Source: CAWIXB01 sp963839955 (GTDB lineage Bacteria > Actinomycetota > Actinomycetes > JACCUZ01). Taken from it: DNA of 64,000 bases. This document shows positions 41,156 to 49,697 of this stretch, piece after piece. Below the pieces are notes generated by a model. It saw nothing but the letters and a program-made list of their open reading frames with translations. It was not told the origin of the DNA and ran no database searches. The stretch is from positions 2,418,001 through 2,482,000 of the forward strand of contig CAWIXB010000001.1 of assembly GCA_963839955.1 (NCBI GenBank), in the 5' to 3' direction. Every line of letters begins with the position of its first letter. Position 1 is the first letter of the stretch. The position numbers and the translations under genes were made by a program.

Positions 41156-42814
41156 ATGGGCGTGGTCTGGACTGGTCCTCGACGCGGGACTCTTCTGGTC
41201 TTGTCGGTGGCTTTGACCTCGACGACGCTCGCAATGGCGCCCGCCCATGCCGTCTCGACCAATTCCAATTCCGCCCAGGCGAGGATCGTCGGACCGCTCT
41301 GGGGCGACAAGGTCGCGGACAAGACCGCCCTGGACGCCTACGGCAGGAACGACGCCAGGAGGGACCCCGGCTCGCTGACGACGATTGTCGACGCCATCGG
41401 AGCCAGGGCGGTATGGAGCTCGAAAGACGCGGCCGGCCGCCCGCTGACCGGGCGCGGTGTCACGGTTGCCGTGCTCGACTCCGGCGTCTCGTCCGTGCCC
41501 GGGTTGGATGCTCCGGGCAAGGTGGTTCGCGGGCCGGACTTGTCCTTGGAGTCGAACAGCACCGAGACCCTGGACTACGACACCTTCGGCCACGGCACGC
41601 ACATGGCCGGGATCATCGCCGCGAAAGACCCTGTCGTCGTCGACCCCAAGACCGGCGCGCCGAGAGCAGATGCCGCGGCGCAGTTCGGTGTCGCTCCCGA
41701 CGCGCAGCTACTCGCCCTGAAGCTTGCCAGCACCGACGGCAGCACGGACGTGAGCCAGGTCATCGCCGCGCTGGACTGGGTGGCGCAACACCGTACCGAC
41801 AACGGGATGAACGTGCGCGTGATCAACCTGTCCTTCGGCACGGCATCGCTGCAGTCCCACGAGCTCGACCCACTGGCGGCTGCGGCGGAGAACGCCTGGC
41901 GCCGCGGGCTCGTGGTCGTTGTCTCCGGCGGCAACGGCGGCCGTACTGCTGGCGGACTGACCGACCCGGCGATCGACCCGTACGTTCTCGCAGTCGGCTC
42001 GAGCGACCCGCAGGGCACCGTGTCTGGCTGGTGGTCGAGGCCGATCGTCGCTGAGTTCTCCTCGCGTGGTACCACGCAGCGGCACGTCGACCTCGTCGCA
42101 CCCGGTCGGTCGGTGGTCTCGCTGCGCGCTCCCGGTTCGTTCGTTGACGAGACCCACCCCGAGGGCAGGGTTGCTGGCGACGCTGCCGGCCGCTTGTTCC
42201 GGGGCTCGGGCACATCGCAGGCCGCCGCCGTTGTCAGTGGCTCCGCGGCCCTCCTGCTCCAGGCCTACCCCCAGCTCACGCCCGACCAGGTCAAGGCAGC
42301 GCTCGTGTCGACCGCCATACCGTTGAGGGCGGCGGCGGTCGTGGACGCCGGCGCCGGCCAGCTCAATGTCAACAACGCGCTGTTCGCTCTGAAGGGTGCC
42401 TACGCCGCGAAGCAGCCGTGGAAGAACCCGCTGCTGGCGGCAACGCAGACCTTTCCCGTCGCCAGGGGCACGGGCTCGCTGGAGGCCGCTCGCGGCGGCG
42501 CCAACCTCGTGGACCCCGAGACCCAGCAAGTTCTCTCCGGTGAGGTCGACGTCCAGGGTGTGCCCTGGGACGCCACGACATGGTCGCAGGAGTCCGCCCA
42601 GGGAACCAGCTGGTCAGGCGGAACATGGAGCCGAGCACGCTGGTCCGGGGACGGCTGGACCTCGAGCGGCTGGGCACGAGCGCGCTGGAGCGGCACTTCC
42701 TGGACCCGGGCTCGCTGGTCGGACGTGTCCTGGGACCGAGCCCGCTGGTCTCGCGCCCGGTGGAGCAACGCCGCATGGGAACGAGCTCGCTGGTCGTCCA
42801 CCGCCTGGAGCTAG
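41156..42814 (+). CDS. Secreted subtilisin-like protease (S8) with a Trp-every-fifth-residue tail
   Basis: A signal peptide (about 1-32, ending AHA) leads into an S8 domain with Asp108 (VLDSG), His146 (GHGTHMAG) and Ser354 (SGTSQAA), plus Asn260 as the likely oxyanion residue. After the catalytic part ends near 410, a linker leads to residues 471-551. There Trp falls at every fifth position, separated by Ser/Arg/Ala-rich quartets such as SRAR, SGTS and TRAR. The basic, aromatic tail may bind cell wall polymers or membranes; no anchor motif is present. The gene is followed by the GGDEF-EAL gene after 84 bases. Confidence 0.9.
   Translation: MGVVWTGPRRGTLLVLSVALTSTTLAMAPAHAVSTNSNSAQARIVGPLWGDKVADKTALDAYGRNDARRDPGSLTTIVDAIGARAVWSSKDAAGRPLTGRGVTVAVLDSGVSSVPGLDAPGKVVRGPDLSLESNSTETLDYDTFGHGTHMAGIIAAKDPVVVDPKTGAPRADAAAQFGVAPDAQLLALKLASTDGSTDVSQVIAALDWVAQHRTDNGMNVRVINLSFGTASLQSHELDPLAAAAENAWRRGLVVVVSGGNGGRTAGGLTDPAIDPYVLAVGSSDPQGTVSGWWSRPIVAEFSSRGTTQRHVDLVAPGRSVVSLRAPGSFVDETHPEGRVAGDAAGRLFRGSGTSQAAAVVSGSAALLLQAYPQLTPDQVKAALVSTAIPLRAAAVVDAGAGQLNVNNALFALKGAYAAKQPWKNPLLAATQTFPVARGTGSLEAARGGANLVDPETQQVLSGEVDVQGVPWDATTWSQESAQGTSWSGGTWSRARWSGDGWTSSGWARARWSGTSWTRARWSDVSWDRARWSRARWSNAAWERARWSSTAWS
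42566..42808 (+). repeat. Coding repeat: Trp at five-residue intervals
   Basis: Trp codons occupy residues 471, 476, then 486 to 551 at exact 5-residue steps (16 of 17 possible slots). The quartets between Trp residues alternate between ARAR/TRAR/DRAR/ERAR types and SGTS/SDVS/SNAA types, giving an underlying 10-residue repeat. At DNA level units share the TGG and CGAGC(A/C)CGCTGG pieces but are not identical, so the array is old or under selection. Confidence 0.92.
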
Positions 42815-42898
42815 GCATCTGCCGCGCTGCAGAAGCGTCGCGGACATGCCGATAACCCAGTCTCGGGGTCCGACGACGACGGGTGGATGTGAGCGGCG

Positions 42899-45469
42899 AT
42901 GGGCTATGAGGTCCGCTCACGCCGCCCTCTCACCATCTTCTCGCGCTCGTGGGCCGGCGACCCGAAGGTATGGACCCTCGGGCTGACCCTGGTGCTGGCC
43001 GCGATTGGCGTCGCCCTGACCGTGCGCCTGCCGGATGGCCCTCTGCTTGCCCCCGCCGACGGATCAGTCGCTGGTGTCATCCTCCTCGCCCTGGCTCTGG
43101 CGTTCTTCCTGACCGAGCTCGGCCAGGCACACATCGAAATCCGCAAGCATGCCTACTCGTTCTCGCTGGCCGGCATCCCGCTGGTGCTTGGCCTGTTGTA
43201 CGTCCCCCCACAGCACCTCGTGCTGGCCCGCCTCGCCGCCACCGTCGTCGCATTCGCGGTGCAGCGTGCGGCACCTCTGAAGTTCTCCTACAACACAGCG
43301 TCCTACCTGCTCGACACCGCATTGGTCATCACTCTCGCCCACCTCCTTCTCGGGCAGGGCGCAGAGCTCGATCCGCGCACCGCCGTCCCGTGCTACTTGA
43401 GCCTGGCGGCCGTCGATCTGCTCATGAGCGGCCTCGTGCTGCTGGTGATCCGCCTCAACGACGGCCCGGTCTCCCGCGCAGACGTGACACACGTGTTGTT
43501 GCCCGCTGCAGGCTTCGTCGCCATCAACACAACCGTCGGCTTCATCTGCGCGGTACTGCTAGGCGCCGGTCCGCTCGGCGGGGTGCTGCTCTTGGTCTTC
43601 GCCCTGATCACGGTGATCGTCTACCGCGGGTATCTCGTGCTTCGGCGGCGCTACCACTCGCTTGAGCAGGTGCAGTTGTTTGTCGAACACAGCGAGGGCA
43701 CCGGCAGTGTCGACGAACTGGCCAACCGACTGCTGAGCGAGATCTGCACGCTGGTGCGGGCTTCGCGCGTGGAGCTGACCCTGCGCGACGAACGCGGCAA
43801 CGTTGATCTGCGCATTCTCAGCGACGGCCTGTCGCACACGATCGCTCCGGCGAGGCCGGGCCGGCGTTCGAGCGACCGCGCGTACGCGGACGGGCTGCCG
43901 AACAAGTCCACGATCATCACCGGCAGTTCACCCGACCCGGCCCAGCGGCGCTGGCTCGACGACCACGACGTACGTGACGCGGCCGTCGTACACATCACCC
44001 GGAACGGCGCAAACGGCACTCTCATCGCGATCGACCGGCTGGGCGATGCCATCGCCTTCTCCCGCGACGACCTTGCCATCCTGCAGGTGCTCGGCGGGCA
44101 CCTCATTGTGGCCTTGCGCAACACCCAACTGGTGCACCGCCTGCGACACGACGCCACCCATGACACGCTCACCGGTCTGCCCAACCGGGCCCTGCTGACC
44201 GAGCGCCTCGGGGAAGCCCTCGCCGAGGCCACCGGACCTTCCCGGCCTTCGGTGCTGCTCCTCGGACTCGAACGGTTCAAGGAGGTCAACGACGCGCTAG
44301 GCCACCACGTAGGCGACCAGCTCCTGCAGGTCGTGGCGGCACGACTCGAAACCCTCGACGAGCCCGGCGCGACAGTCGCCCGTCTCGGCGGGGACGAGTT
44401 CGCTGTCCTGTTGCCCACGACGACTACCGCCGGCTCGGCCCTGGCGGCCGCCGAGCGGGTCGCACAGACGCTGCGTTCCGCCATCGCCCTTCCGGATGCA
44501 ACGGTGACCACCCAGGCCAGTATCGGAGTCGCCATCGCCGAGGTCGGGGAGGTGGACGCCGACGTACTGCGCCATGCGGACACCGCCATGTACGCGGCCA
44601 AGGCCGCCGGGACCGGCATCGCCACTTACACCGCTGAGCTCGACGCCGGACGGGCCGAACGACTCGCACTGCTTGCCGATCTCACGTTGGCACTGGAGCA
44701 CGACGACCTCGAGTTGCACTACCAGCCGAAGCTCGACCTGGCGTTCAACCTGGTGACCAGCGTCGAGGCCCTCGTGCGCTGGACGCACCCCACGCTGGGC
44801 CCGCTTGCGCCGGATGTCTTCATTCCCCTGGCTGAGTCCACCGGTCTCATCGAGCAGCTCACCGATGCGGTGCTCAGCAAGGCACTCCGGCAGTGCCGAG
44901 CCTGGCAGGACGACGGGTTGGACCTGAGCGTCGCCGTCAACCTGTCGGCGAGAAACGTGCTCAACCCGGCCCTGCCGGACAACGTCGCCGCTGCCCTGGT
45001 CGCGGCCGGGCTGCCAGCGCAGAAGCTCATCCTCGAGATCACCGAGAGCAGCATCATGGGGGATCCCGAGCGGACCGTGCCCACCCTGGAGCGCCTGGCT
45101 GCCATCGGTGTCACCCTGTCGCTGGACGACTTCGGCACCGGCTACTCCAGCCTGTCCTACCTGCAACGCCTGCCGGTGCGCGAGGTGAAGATCGACCAGA
45201 CATTCATCATCGGTCTGACCCGTGAGAGCGAGATGCATGCCAGTGGAATCCTGGTGCGCAGCATCATCGGTCTGGGGGCTAGCTTCGGCCTGCGCATCGT
45301 CGCCGAAGGCGTCGAGAACGCCGAGGTCCTGGCCGAGCTGCGTGACCTGGGATGCGACATCGCGCAGGGCTTCCACATCGGGTATCCCATGCCGGCAGCC
45401 GATCTCGCCTCGGACTTGGAACTGACCGGCCTCAAGACCGTGCAGTCAGCCGTGCACCGCACCACCTGA
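42899..45469 (+). CDS. Membrane-bound GGDEF-EAL cyclic di-GMP enzyme, 856 aa
   Basis: Residues 1-250 contain seven or more membrane helices (a MASE-like sensor), 265-410 a GAF domain, about 425-580 a GGDEF domain and 590-850 an EAL domain. The cyclase motif GGDEF (about 499-503) and the phosphodiesterase motif EALVRW (about 621), EITES, DDFGTGYSSL and KIDQTF are all intact. It could therefore both make and break cyclic di-GMP, with direction set by the sensor or GAF domain. Its position after a surface-tail protease suggests a link to adhesion or surface remodelling, which is inferred. Confidence 0.93.
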   Translation: MGYEVRSRRPLTIFSRSWAGDPKVWTLGLTLVLAAIGVALTVRLPDGPLLAPADGSVAGVILLALALAFFLTELGQAHIEIRKHAYSFSLAGIPLVLGLLYVPPQHLVLARLAATVVAFAVQRAAPLKFSYNTASYLLDTALVITLAHLLLGQGAELDPRTAVPCYLSLAAVDLLMSGLVLLVIRLNDGPVSRADVTHVLLPAAGFVAINTTVGFICAVLLGAGPLGGVLLLVFALITVIVYRGYLVLRRRYHSLEQVQLFVEHSEGTGSVDELANRLLSEICTLVRASRVELTLRDERGNVDLRILSDGLSHTIAPARPGRRSSDRAYADGLPNKSTIITGSSPDPAQRRWLDDHDVRDAAVVHITRNGANGTLIAIDRLGDAIAFSRDDLAILQVLGGHLIVALRNTQLVHRLRHDATHDTLTGLPNRALLTERLGEALAEATGPSRPSVLLLGLERFKEVNDALGHHVGDQLLQVVAARLETLDEPGATVARLGGDEFAVLLPTTTTAGSALAAAERVAQTLRSAIALPDATVTTQASIGVAIAEVGEVDADVLRHADTAMYAAKAAGTGIATYTAELDAGRAERLALLADLTLALEHDDLELHYQPKLDLAFNLVTSVEALVRWTHPTLGPLAPDVFIPLAESTGLIEQLTDAVLSKALRQCRAWQDDGLDLSVAVNLSARNVLNPALPDNVAAALVAAGLPAQKLILEITESSIMGDPERTVPTLERLAAIGVTLSLDDFGTGYSSLSYLQRLPVREVKIDQTFIIGLTRESEMHASGILVRSIIGLGASFGLRIVAEGVENAEVLAELRDLGCDIAQGFHIGYPMPAADLASDLELTGLKTVQSAVHRTT

Positions 45470-45487
45470 CGGCTACCCGCACGCCCA

Positions 45488-45931
45488 TCACGTGCCGCGT
45501 GGCATCTGTGCGAAAACAGATGGAGGCAGATTCAATCCGGGAACCAGATCACGGAGCAGTATGCGGACCCGCCCGTCGATTTCCTTCACGATGCGCCGGA
45601 CAGTCGCCTCGTCCTGTCCCTTGGGGTCGTCGAGCTCCCAGTCCTCGTAACGCGCGCCCGTATAGAACGGGCACGAATCCCCGCACCCCATGGTGACGAC
45701 CGCGGTGTATTCACCGTCGGGATCGAAACCCTTGGGTGTCTCGCCGCTCGTGTCAAGACCCAGAGACGCGAGCACTGCGGCAACCTCGGGATGCACCTTG
45801 TCCCCCGGCTCGGACCCGGCCGAGAACACGCTCACGCGGCCCTGTGCGTAGTGCTCGCCGAGAACCTTGGCGCTCGCGCTGCGGCCGGCATTTGCCTTGC
45901 AGGCGAACAGGATGCTGGGGCTTTCGATCAC
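45488..45931 (-). CDS. arsC: Arsenate reductase, low-molecular-weight phosphatase type
   Basis: The 147-residue protein has the CX5R loop with catalytic Cys11 and Arg17 (LFACKANAGRSASA) and the later Cys-rich segment MGCGDSCPFYTG. It carries DPKGQDEATVRRIVKEID, in place of the aspartate loop of the fold. It reduces arsenate to arsenite using a thiol, here probably mycothiol or thioredoxin. GTG at 45931 overlaps the aquaporin stop (GTGA), so the two are co-translated. Export of arsenite would be left to the aquaporin. Confidence 0.88.
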   Translation of the reverse strand: MIESPSILFACKANAGRSASAKVLGEHYAQGRVSVFSAGSEPGDKVHPEVAAVLASLGLDTSGETPKGFDPDGEYTAVVTMGCGDSCPFYTGARYEDWELDDPKGQDEATVRRIVKEIDGRVRILLRDLVPGLNLPPSVFAQMPRGT

Positions 45932-46698
45932 GATGAACCTCTCGTCTTGTGAGACCGCTCGGCCACAACCACGGCGTCTTCGGCGGCGGCCACGTCCGGG
46001 TAGAGGACCAGCACCAGGCCGAGCCCGACCGCGCCCCCGACGAGCTGGGCAATGATGAATCCAGTCGCCGATGAGGGAGCGATGCCGGCAAAAGAGTCGG
46101 AGAAGATGCGGCCCACCGTGACGCTCGGGTTGGCGAACGCGGTCGAGGACGTGAACCAGTAGGCGGCCCCGATGTAGGCACCGATCGCGGGAGCGGCCCA
46201 CGGGCCCCGACTCGTGCGAGCGAGGGCGAGGATCAGCGTGATCAGCCCGGCGGTCGCGACGATCTCTCCGATCCACAGATGCCAGTCGCTGCGGTCTCTC
46301 GTCGACAGCGTCGTCGGTAGGTCGAACATGACGTTCGCCAAAACGGCGCCTCCGACCGCGCCGGCGGTCTGCACGGCCAGGTATGCCGCAAAGTCCTTGC
46401 CGGGGAGGCCGGTCCGAGCTCGCCGACCGAGCAGCCAGTCCGCTGCGGACACCACCGGGTTGAAGTGTCCGCCGGAAACGGGACCGAACATCAAGATCAA
46501 CGTGGTCAGCCCGAACACCGTCGCCGTGGAGTTGTAGAAGAGCTGCAAGCCGACGTCGTCCGGAGACAACCGCTCTCCGGCGATGCCGGAGCCGACGACG
46601 ACGGTCACCAGCAACCCCGTGCCCATGAACTCGGCAACCAGTCGCCGCAGCATCGGCGGCGCCACAGCGGTAATCACGTTCCTGCGAATCGTTGCCAC
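45928..46698 (-). CDS. Aquaporin/aquaglyceroporin-like channel, probable arsenite channel
   Basis: The 256-residue MIP-family protein has six helices and both half-helix motifs: HFNPVVS and FANPSVTVGR. The NPV and NPS forms differ from the usual NPA. The early LVAEFMGTGLLVTVVVGSG segment is typical. The overlap with arsC resembles AqpS-ArsC pairs, in which arsenate is reduced inside the cell and arsenite leaves down its gradient through the channel. GTG 46698 has GGGAGG upstream. No arsR is nearby. Confidence 0.87.
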   Translation of the reverse strand: MATIRRNVITAVAPPMLRRLVAEFMGTGLLVTVVVGSGIAGERLSPDDVGLQLFYNSTATVFGLTTLILMFGPVSGGHFNPVVSAADWLLGRRARTGLPGKDFAAYLAVQTAGAVGGAVLANVMFDLPTTLSTRDRSDWHLWIGEIVATAGLITLILALARTSRGPWAAPAIGAYIGAAYWFTSSTAFANPSVTVGRIFSDSFAGIAPSSATGFIIAQLVGGAVGLGLVLVLYPDVAAAEDAVVVAERSHKTRGSS

Positions 46699-46792
46699 CT
46701 GGCCTCCCAGACGCAAGCGAACAGTCGGTGAACACGGCGACGGCCGACCACCTCGGGGCGGCGCCGCACCGCCGTTGTCGGAGGGCAGCGGC

Positions 46793-47521
46793 ATGATGCT
46801 GGCCATGACGACAACAGCACGCCTCCAACTGGTCGCTCTCGACGCGCCGGACATCGAGAGACTTGCCTCGTTCTACGCCGAACTGGCCGGCTGGGAGATC
46901 ACCGAGAAGGAACCTGACTGGATCACCGTGCGGACGGGAGGCGGCCAGGAGGTCGCGTTCCAGCTGGCGCCTGACCATGTCGCACCGCAGTGGCCGGGCC
47001 AGGAGCGCCCGCAGCAGTTCCACCTCGACCTGCAGATCGACGACCATCAGGCGGCGGCCGAGCGGGCGGTCGGCCTCGGCGCCACCCGGCTCGCCGACGG
47101 CCCGACGTGGGTCACCCTGGCCGACCCGGCCGGGCACCCGTTCGACCTCTGTCAGAAGGACGGCGTCGGCCCGGTGATGGACCTGTTCGCGGTGACCATC
47201 GACGCGCCCGACGCGTCAGCCCTTGCCCGGTTCTACGCCGCCCTCACCGGTATGGAGGTCTCCTACGACGGTCCCGAGGGTGCCCTCATCGCGGGCGACG
47301 GCAAGAGCGTGATGTTCCAGCAGGTCAGCGACTACAACCCGCCCCGCTGGCCGGACCCGGCGCACCCGCAGCAGGCACACCTCGACCTCCTCGTCGACGA
47401 CCTCGATGCCGGCGAAGCACGAGCCGTGGAGCTGGGAGCGTCGCGGCTGAAGGACGGCACGCAATGGCGAGTGTTCGGCGACTCGGCGGGGCACCCGTTC
47501 TGCCTGTGCCTGCAGGGCTAG
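46793..47521 (+). CDS. Two-module VOC-family (glyoxalase-like) protein
   Basis: Two VOC modules in one chain of 242 residues: the first starts LQLVALDAPDIERLASFYAEL, the second FAVTIDAPDASALARFYAAL. Each ends with a DPAGHPFDLCQ or DSAGHPFCLCL segment, so the halves arose by internal duplication. His and Cys in these ends could bind metal. ATG 46793 has GGAGGG seven bases upstream; ATG 46805 is an alternative. It is divergent from the arsenic pair, so a role in arsenic or thiol stress is possible but unproven. Confidence 0.82.
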   Translation: MMLAMTTTARLQLVALDAPDIERLASFYAELAGWEITEKEPDWITVRTGGGQEVAFQLAPDHVAPQWPGQERPQQFHLDLQIDDHQAAAERAVGLGATRLADGPTWVTLADPAGHPFDLCQKDGVGPVMDLFAVTIDAPDASALARFYAALTGMEVSYDGPEGALIAGDGKSVMFQQVSDYNPPRWPDPAHPQQAHLDLLVDDLDAGEARAVELGASRLKDGTQWRVFGDSAGHPFCLCLQG

Positions 47522-47553
47522 GCAGCGCAGGGGGACAGCCCATCCGCTGCCTG

Positions 47554-48381
47554 CTAGATGAACTGCTCCAGGAAGGCACGCGAGTACGCCGTGTCGACCC
47601 GCTGGTAACCGGCGGTCGCATTGCAGGTCAGCGAGTTCACAAAGGAAGAGTCGCCCGCCACGTACTGGCCGAGGAACACCGGCCCGCCGGAGTCGCCGAA
47701 GCAAGAGCCGCCGCCGGCCTTGGAGTCGCGGTTGCTGATCTGGAAGGTAACCACCTCGTCCTGCACGTTCTTGAGGAACGACGTGGTGAAGCGCCGCTCC
47801 GGCACGACGATCTGCGACTTCTTCGCGCCGATGTCGACGCCATAGCCGACCAGGATGAACGTCCTGTTCTTGAGTGCGCCCTGGTTGCCGTCGAGCGTGC
47901 CCACCGGCAGCAACGGTGCCGGCGTGATGCCCGGCCACGTCGAAGCGGCCGGCGCATCGAGCACGACCACACCCTGGTCGTGCTGCTTGGAGATCGACAA
48001 CGCGCCGTTCCAGAGGGGATCCGGGTGCGCGGTGCCGGTGATGTAGTTCGCGGCGCGAGCCGCGCGCTCTGCCGGCGTGATGCCGGCCGCCAGCGGGTCG
48101 AGCGGCAGGTCGGTGTTGAACGAGACGTACACGTCGGTGGCCGGGCTGTCGCCCGTGTCCCCGGTGCAGTGGCCTGCAGTCAGCACCACCGTCGGAGAAA
48201 TCAGGGTGCCGGAGCAGCGGAACCGGCCCGACTCCGTGGTGAACCGGACGAGGCCGACATTGGTGTGTACCTCGTCGCGCTCCCCGCCGACGATCGCCGC
48301 GGCCGGCTGTGCGCTGGTCACACCGAGGACGACCAACAGGACACCGACAATCCCCGCCGGGAGAATCCGACTACGCCCCAT
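47554..48381 (-). CDS. Secreted trypsin-like serine protease (S1)
   Basis: The signal peptide ends near residue 29 (AQPAAA) and the mature enzyme begins IVGG directly after it. The triad is His71 (TAGHC), Asp135 (HDQGVVVLD) and Ser231 (GDSGGPVFL), with four Cys that can form the two usual disulfides. The near absence of a propeptide suggests activation by signal peptidase itself. It is an extracellular protease of unknown target, a single gene convergent with the VOC gene. Confidence 0.9.
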   Translation of the reverse strand: MGRSRILPAGIVGVLLVVLGVTSAQPAAAIVGGERDEVHTNVGLVRFTTESGRFRCSGTLISPTVVLTAGHCTGDTGDSPATDVYVSFNTDLPLDPLAAGITPAERAARAANYITGTAHPDPLWNGALSISKQHDQGVVVLDAPAASTWPGITPAPLLPVGTLDGNQGALKNRTFILVGYGVDIGAKKSQIVVPERRFTTSFLKNVQDEVVTFQISNRDSKAGGGSCFGDSGGPVFLGQYVAGDSSFVNSLTCNATAGYQRVDTAYSRAFLEQFI

Positions 48382-48510
48382 CCCAAGCTCCCATCACTCG
48401 TTTGGTGACGGGCAGTATGGTCCGCGCCCGCAACGAGCACAACAGCACCCTCACGCCCGCGTCCAGCAACAGCCGAGCAGTTGCCAGCTGACGTCGACCA
48501 GCGGCCTGGG

Positions 48511-48584
48511 TGGGCGCAGACGGACTCGAACCGCCGACCCCCTGCTTGTAAGGCAGGTGCTCTAACCAACTGAGCTATGCGCCC
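48511..48584 (-). tRNA. tRNA-Val (anticodon TAC)
   Basis: On the minus strand the 74-base cloverleaf begins GGGCGCATAGCTCAG. Its anticodon arm is CCTGC-CTTACAA-GCAGG with anticodon TAC. The T arm is GGCGGTTCGAGTCCGTC, and the acceptor end closes TGCGCCCA. The CCA end is not complete in the genome (CCA reads as ACC then a break). It reads GUA and other Val codons through wobble. Confidence 0.95.
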
Positions 48585-48618
48585 CGCTCGCCGCGAGAAC
48601 CCTACCGGCGACCGCGGC

Positions 48619-49077
48619 CTACAGGCTGGCGAGCGCCTTGGCGTAGTCGTCGAGGCTGCGTGCCTCGCCGATGCCGTTGACGACCGACCAGCGCACCACT
48701 CCGGCCTTGTCGATGACGAACGAGCCGCGAATGGCCGCCCCGGCCTCCTCGCTGAACACGCCGTACGACCGCGCCACCGCACCGTGCGGCCACGAGTCGG
48801 CCAGCAGCTCGAAGGTGAAGCCGTCGCGATCGGCCCAGGTCCGCAGCGCGTACATCGAGTCGATCGACACGGTCAGAACCGCGACATCGTCACGCTGGAG
48901 CTCGCCGAGGTTCTCCTGCAGCTCGTGCAGCTCCCCACTGCAGGTGCCGCTGAACGCCCACGGGTAGAAGACGAGCAGGACGGCCTTCTTTCCCCGGTAC
49001 GACGAGAGCCGCACCCGCTGGCCGTGTTGGTTCCTGAGCTCGAAGTCCGGCGCCTGGTCGCCCACCTCGATCGACAT
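48619..49077 (-). CDS. ahpE: AhpE-type 1-Cys peroxiredoxin
   Basis: The 152-residue protein has the peroxiredoxin core FYPWAFSGTCSGEL with the peroxidatic Cys and the Thr of the PxxxTxxC active site, and VSIDSMYALRTWADRDG following. No resolving Cys is evident elsewhere, as in mycobacterial AhpE, which is recycled by mycothiol and mycoredoxin. It removes peroxides and peroxynitrite in the cytosol. The order AhpE, DUF3052, aceE is the same as in Mycobacterium. Confidence 0.88.
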   Translation of the reverse strand: MSIEVGDQAPDFELRNQHGQRVRLSSYRGKKAVLLVFYPWAFSGTCSGELHELQENLGELQRDDVAVLTVSIDSMYALRTWADRDGFTFELLADSWPHGAVARSYGVFSEEAGAAIRGSFVIDKAGVVRWSVVNGIGEARSLDDYAKALASL

Positions 49078-49107
49078 CTGCCGTCCTCTCGCGACCTCGA
49101 CCGGACG

Positions 49108-49536
49108 TCAGCGGTTGGACCTGCGGGTGACGAGCCGAGTGCCCGACCAGTCGACGGCTGCGCTGATGCTGCTGGTCTGGTGCAGCCCCGCCGTGGGAGC
49201 CGCGTCGCCGATGTCGCTGGGCTCCACGTGGCCGTCCCGGCCGGCCTTCGGTGTCAGCACCCAGACCACGCCGCCATCGCCGAGCGAGACGAGCGAGTCG
49301 ACGAGTGCGTCGACGAGGTCGCCGTCTTCGTCGCGCCACCACAGCAGGACGACGTCGACCACGTCCTCGTAGTCCTCGTCGACCAGCTCGCTCTCCACCA
49401 GGGCCTGCACACCTGCGCGAAGGTCCTCATCACAGTCAACGTCGTAGCCAAGCTCCTGCACGACCTGTCCGGGGCGCAGCCCGAGCCGTCCTGCCAGGTG
49501 CCGCTCGCCCTCCGCGTGGTCCGCGGTCGCGCTCAC
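49108..49536 (-). CDS. DUF3052 domain protein
   Basis: The 142-residue acidic protein has LGLRPGQVVQELGYDVDCDEDLR and the VVLLWWRDEDGDLVDALVDSL segment typical of DUF3052. It ends with a basic tail (GTRLVTRRSNR). It lies next to ahpE and aceE, as in many actinobacteria. The function is unknown; the family is largely confined to actinobacteria. GTG 49536 follows GGAGGA by a normal spacing. Confidence 0.88.
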   Translation of the reverse strand: MSATADHAEGERHLAGRLGLRPGQVVQELGYDVDCDEDLRAGVQALVESELVDEDYEDVVDVVLLWWRDEDGDLVDALVDSLVSLGDGGVVWVLTPKAGRDGHVEPSDIGDAAPTAGLHQTSSISAAVDWSGTRLVTRRSNR

Positions 49537-49697
49537 CGGAATCCTCCACAACGTCGCTGCCCGCCGAGTGCGGACGTGTCGCGCGTAGTCCACACGGGTC
49601 GGGGCGCTCGCGCAAGCGCTTCGCGTGGATGTGTCCCAGAACCCGCCAGGGAGCCCGGCCGGGGAGCCGCGGAGCGTGGCCCTGGGCCGAGCGCGGG

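Noticed and set aside
48400..48600. tRNA-Val as an integration site for a genomic island
   Set aside because: No integrase, no direct repeat of the tRNA 3' end and no base-composition break were seen on the left side.
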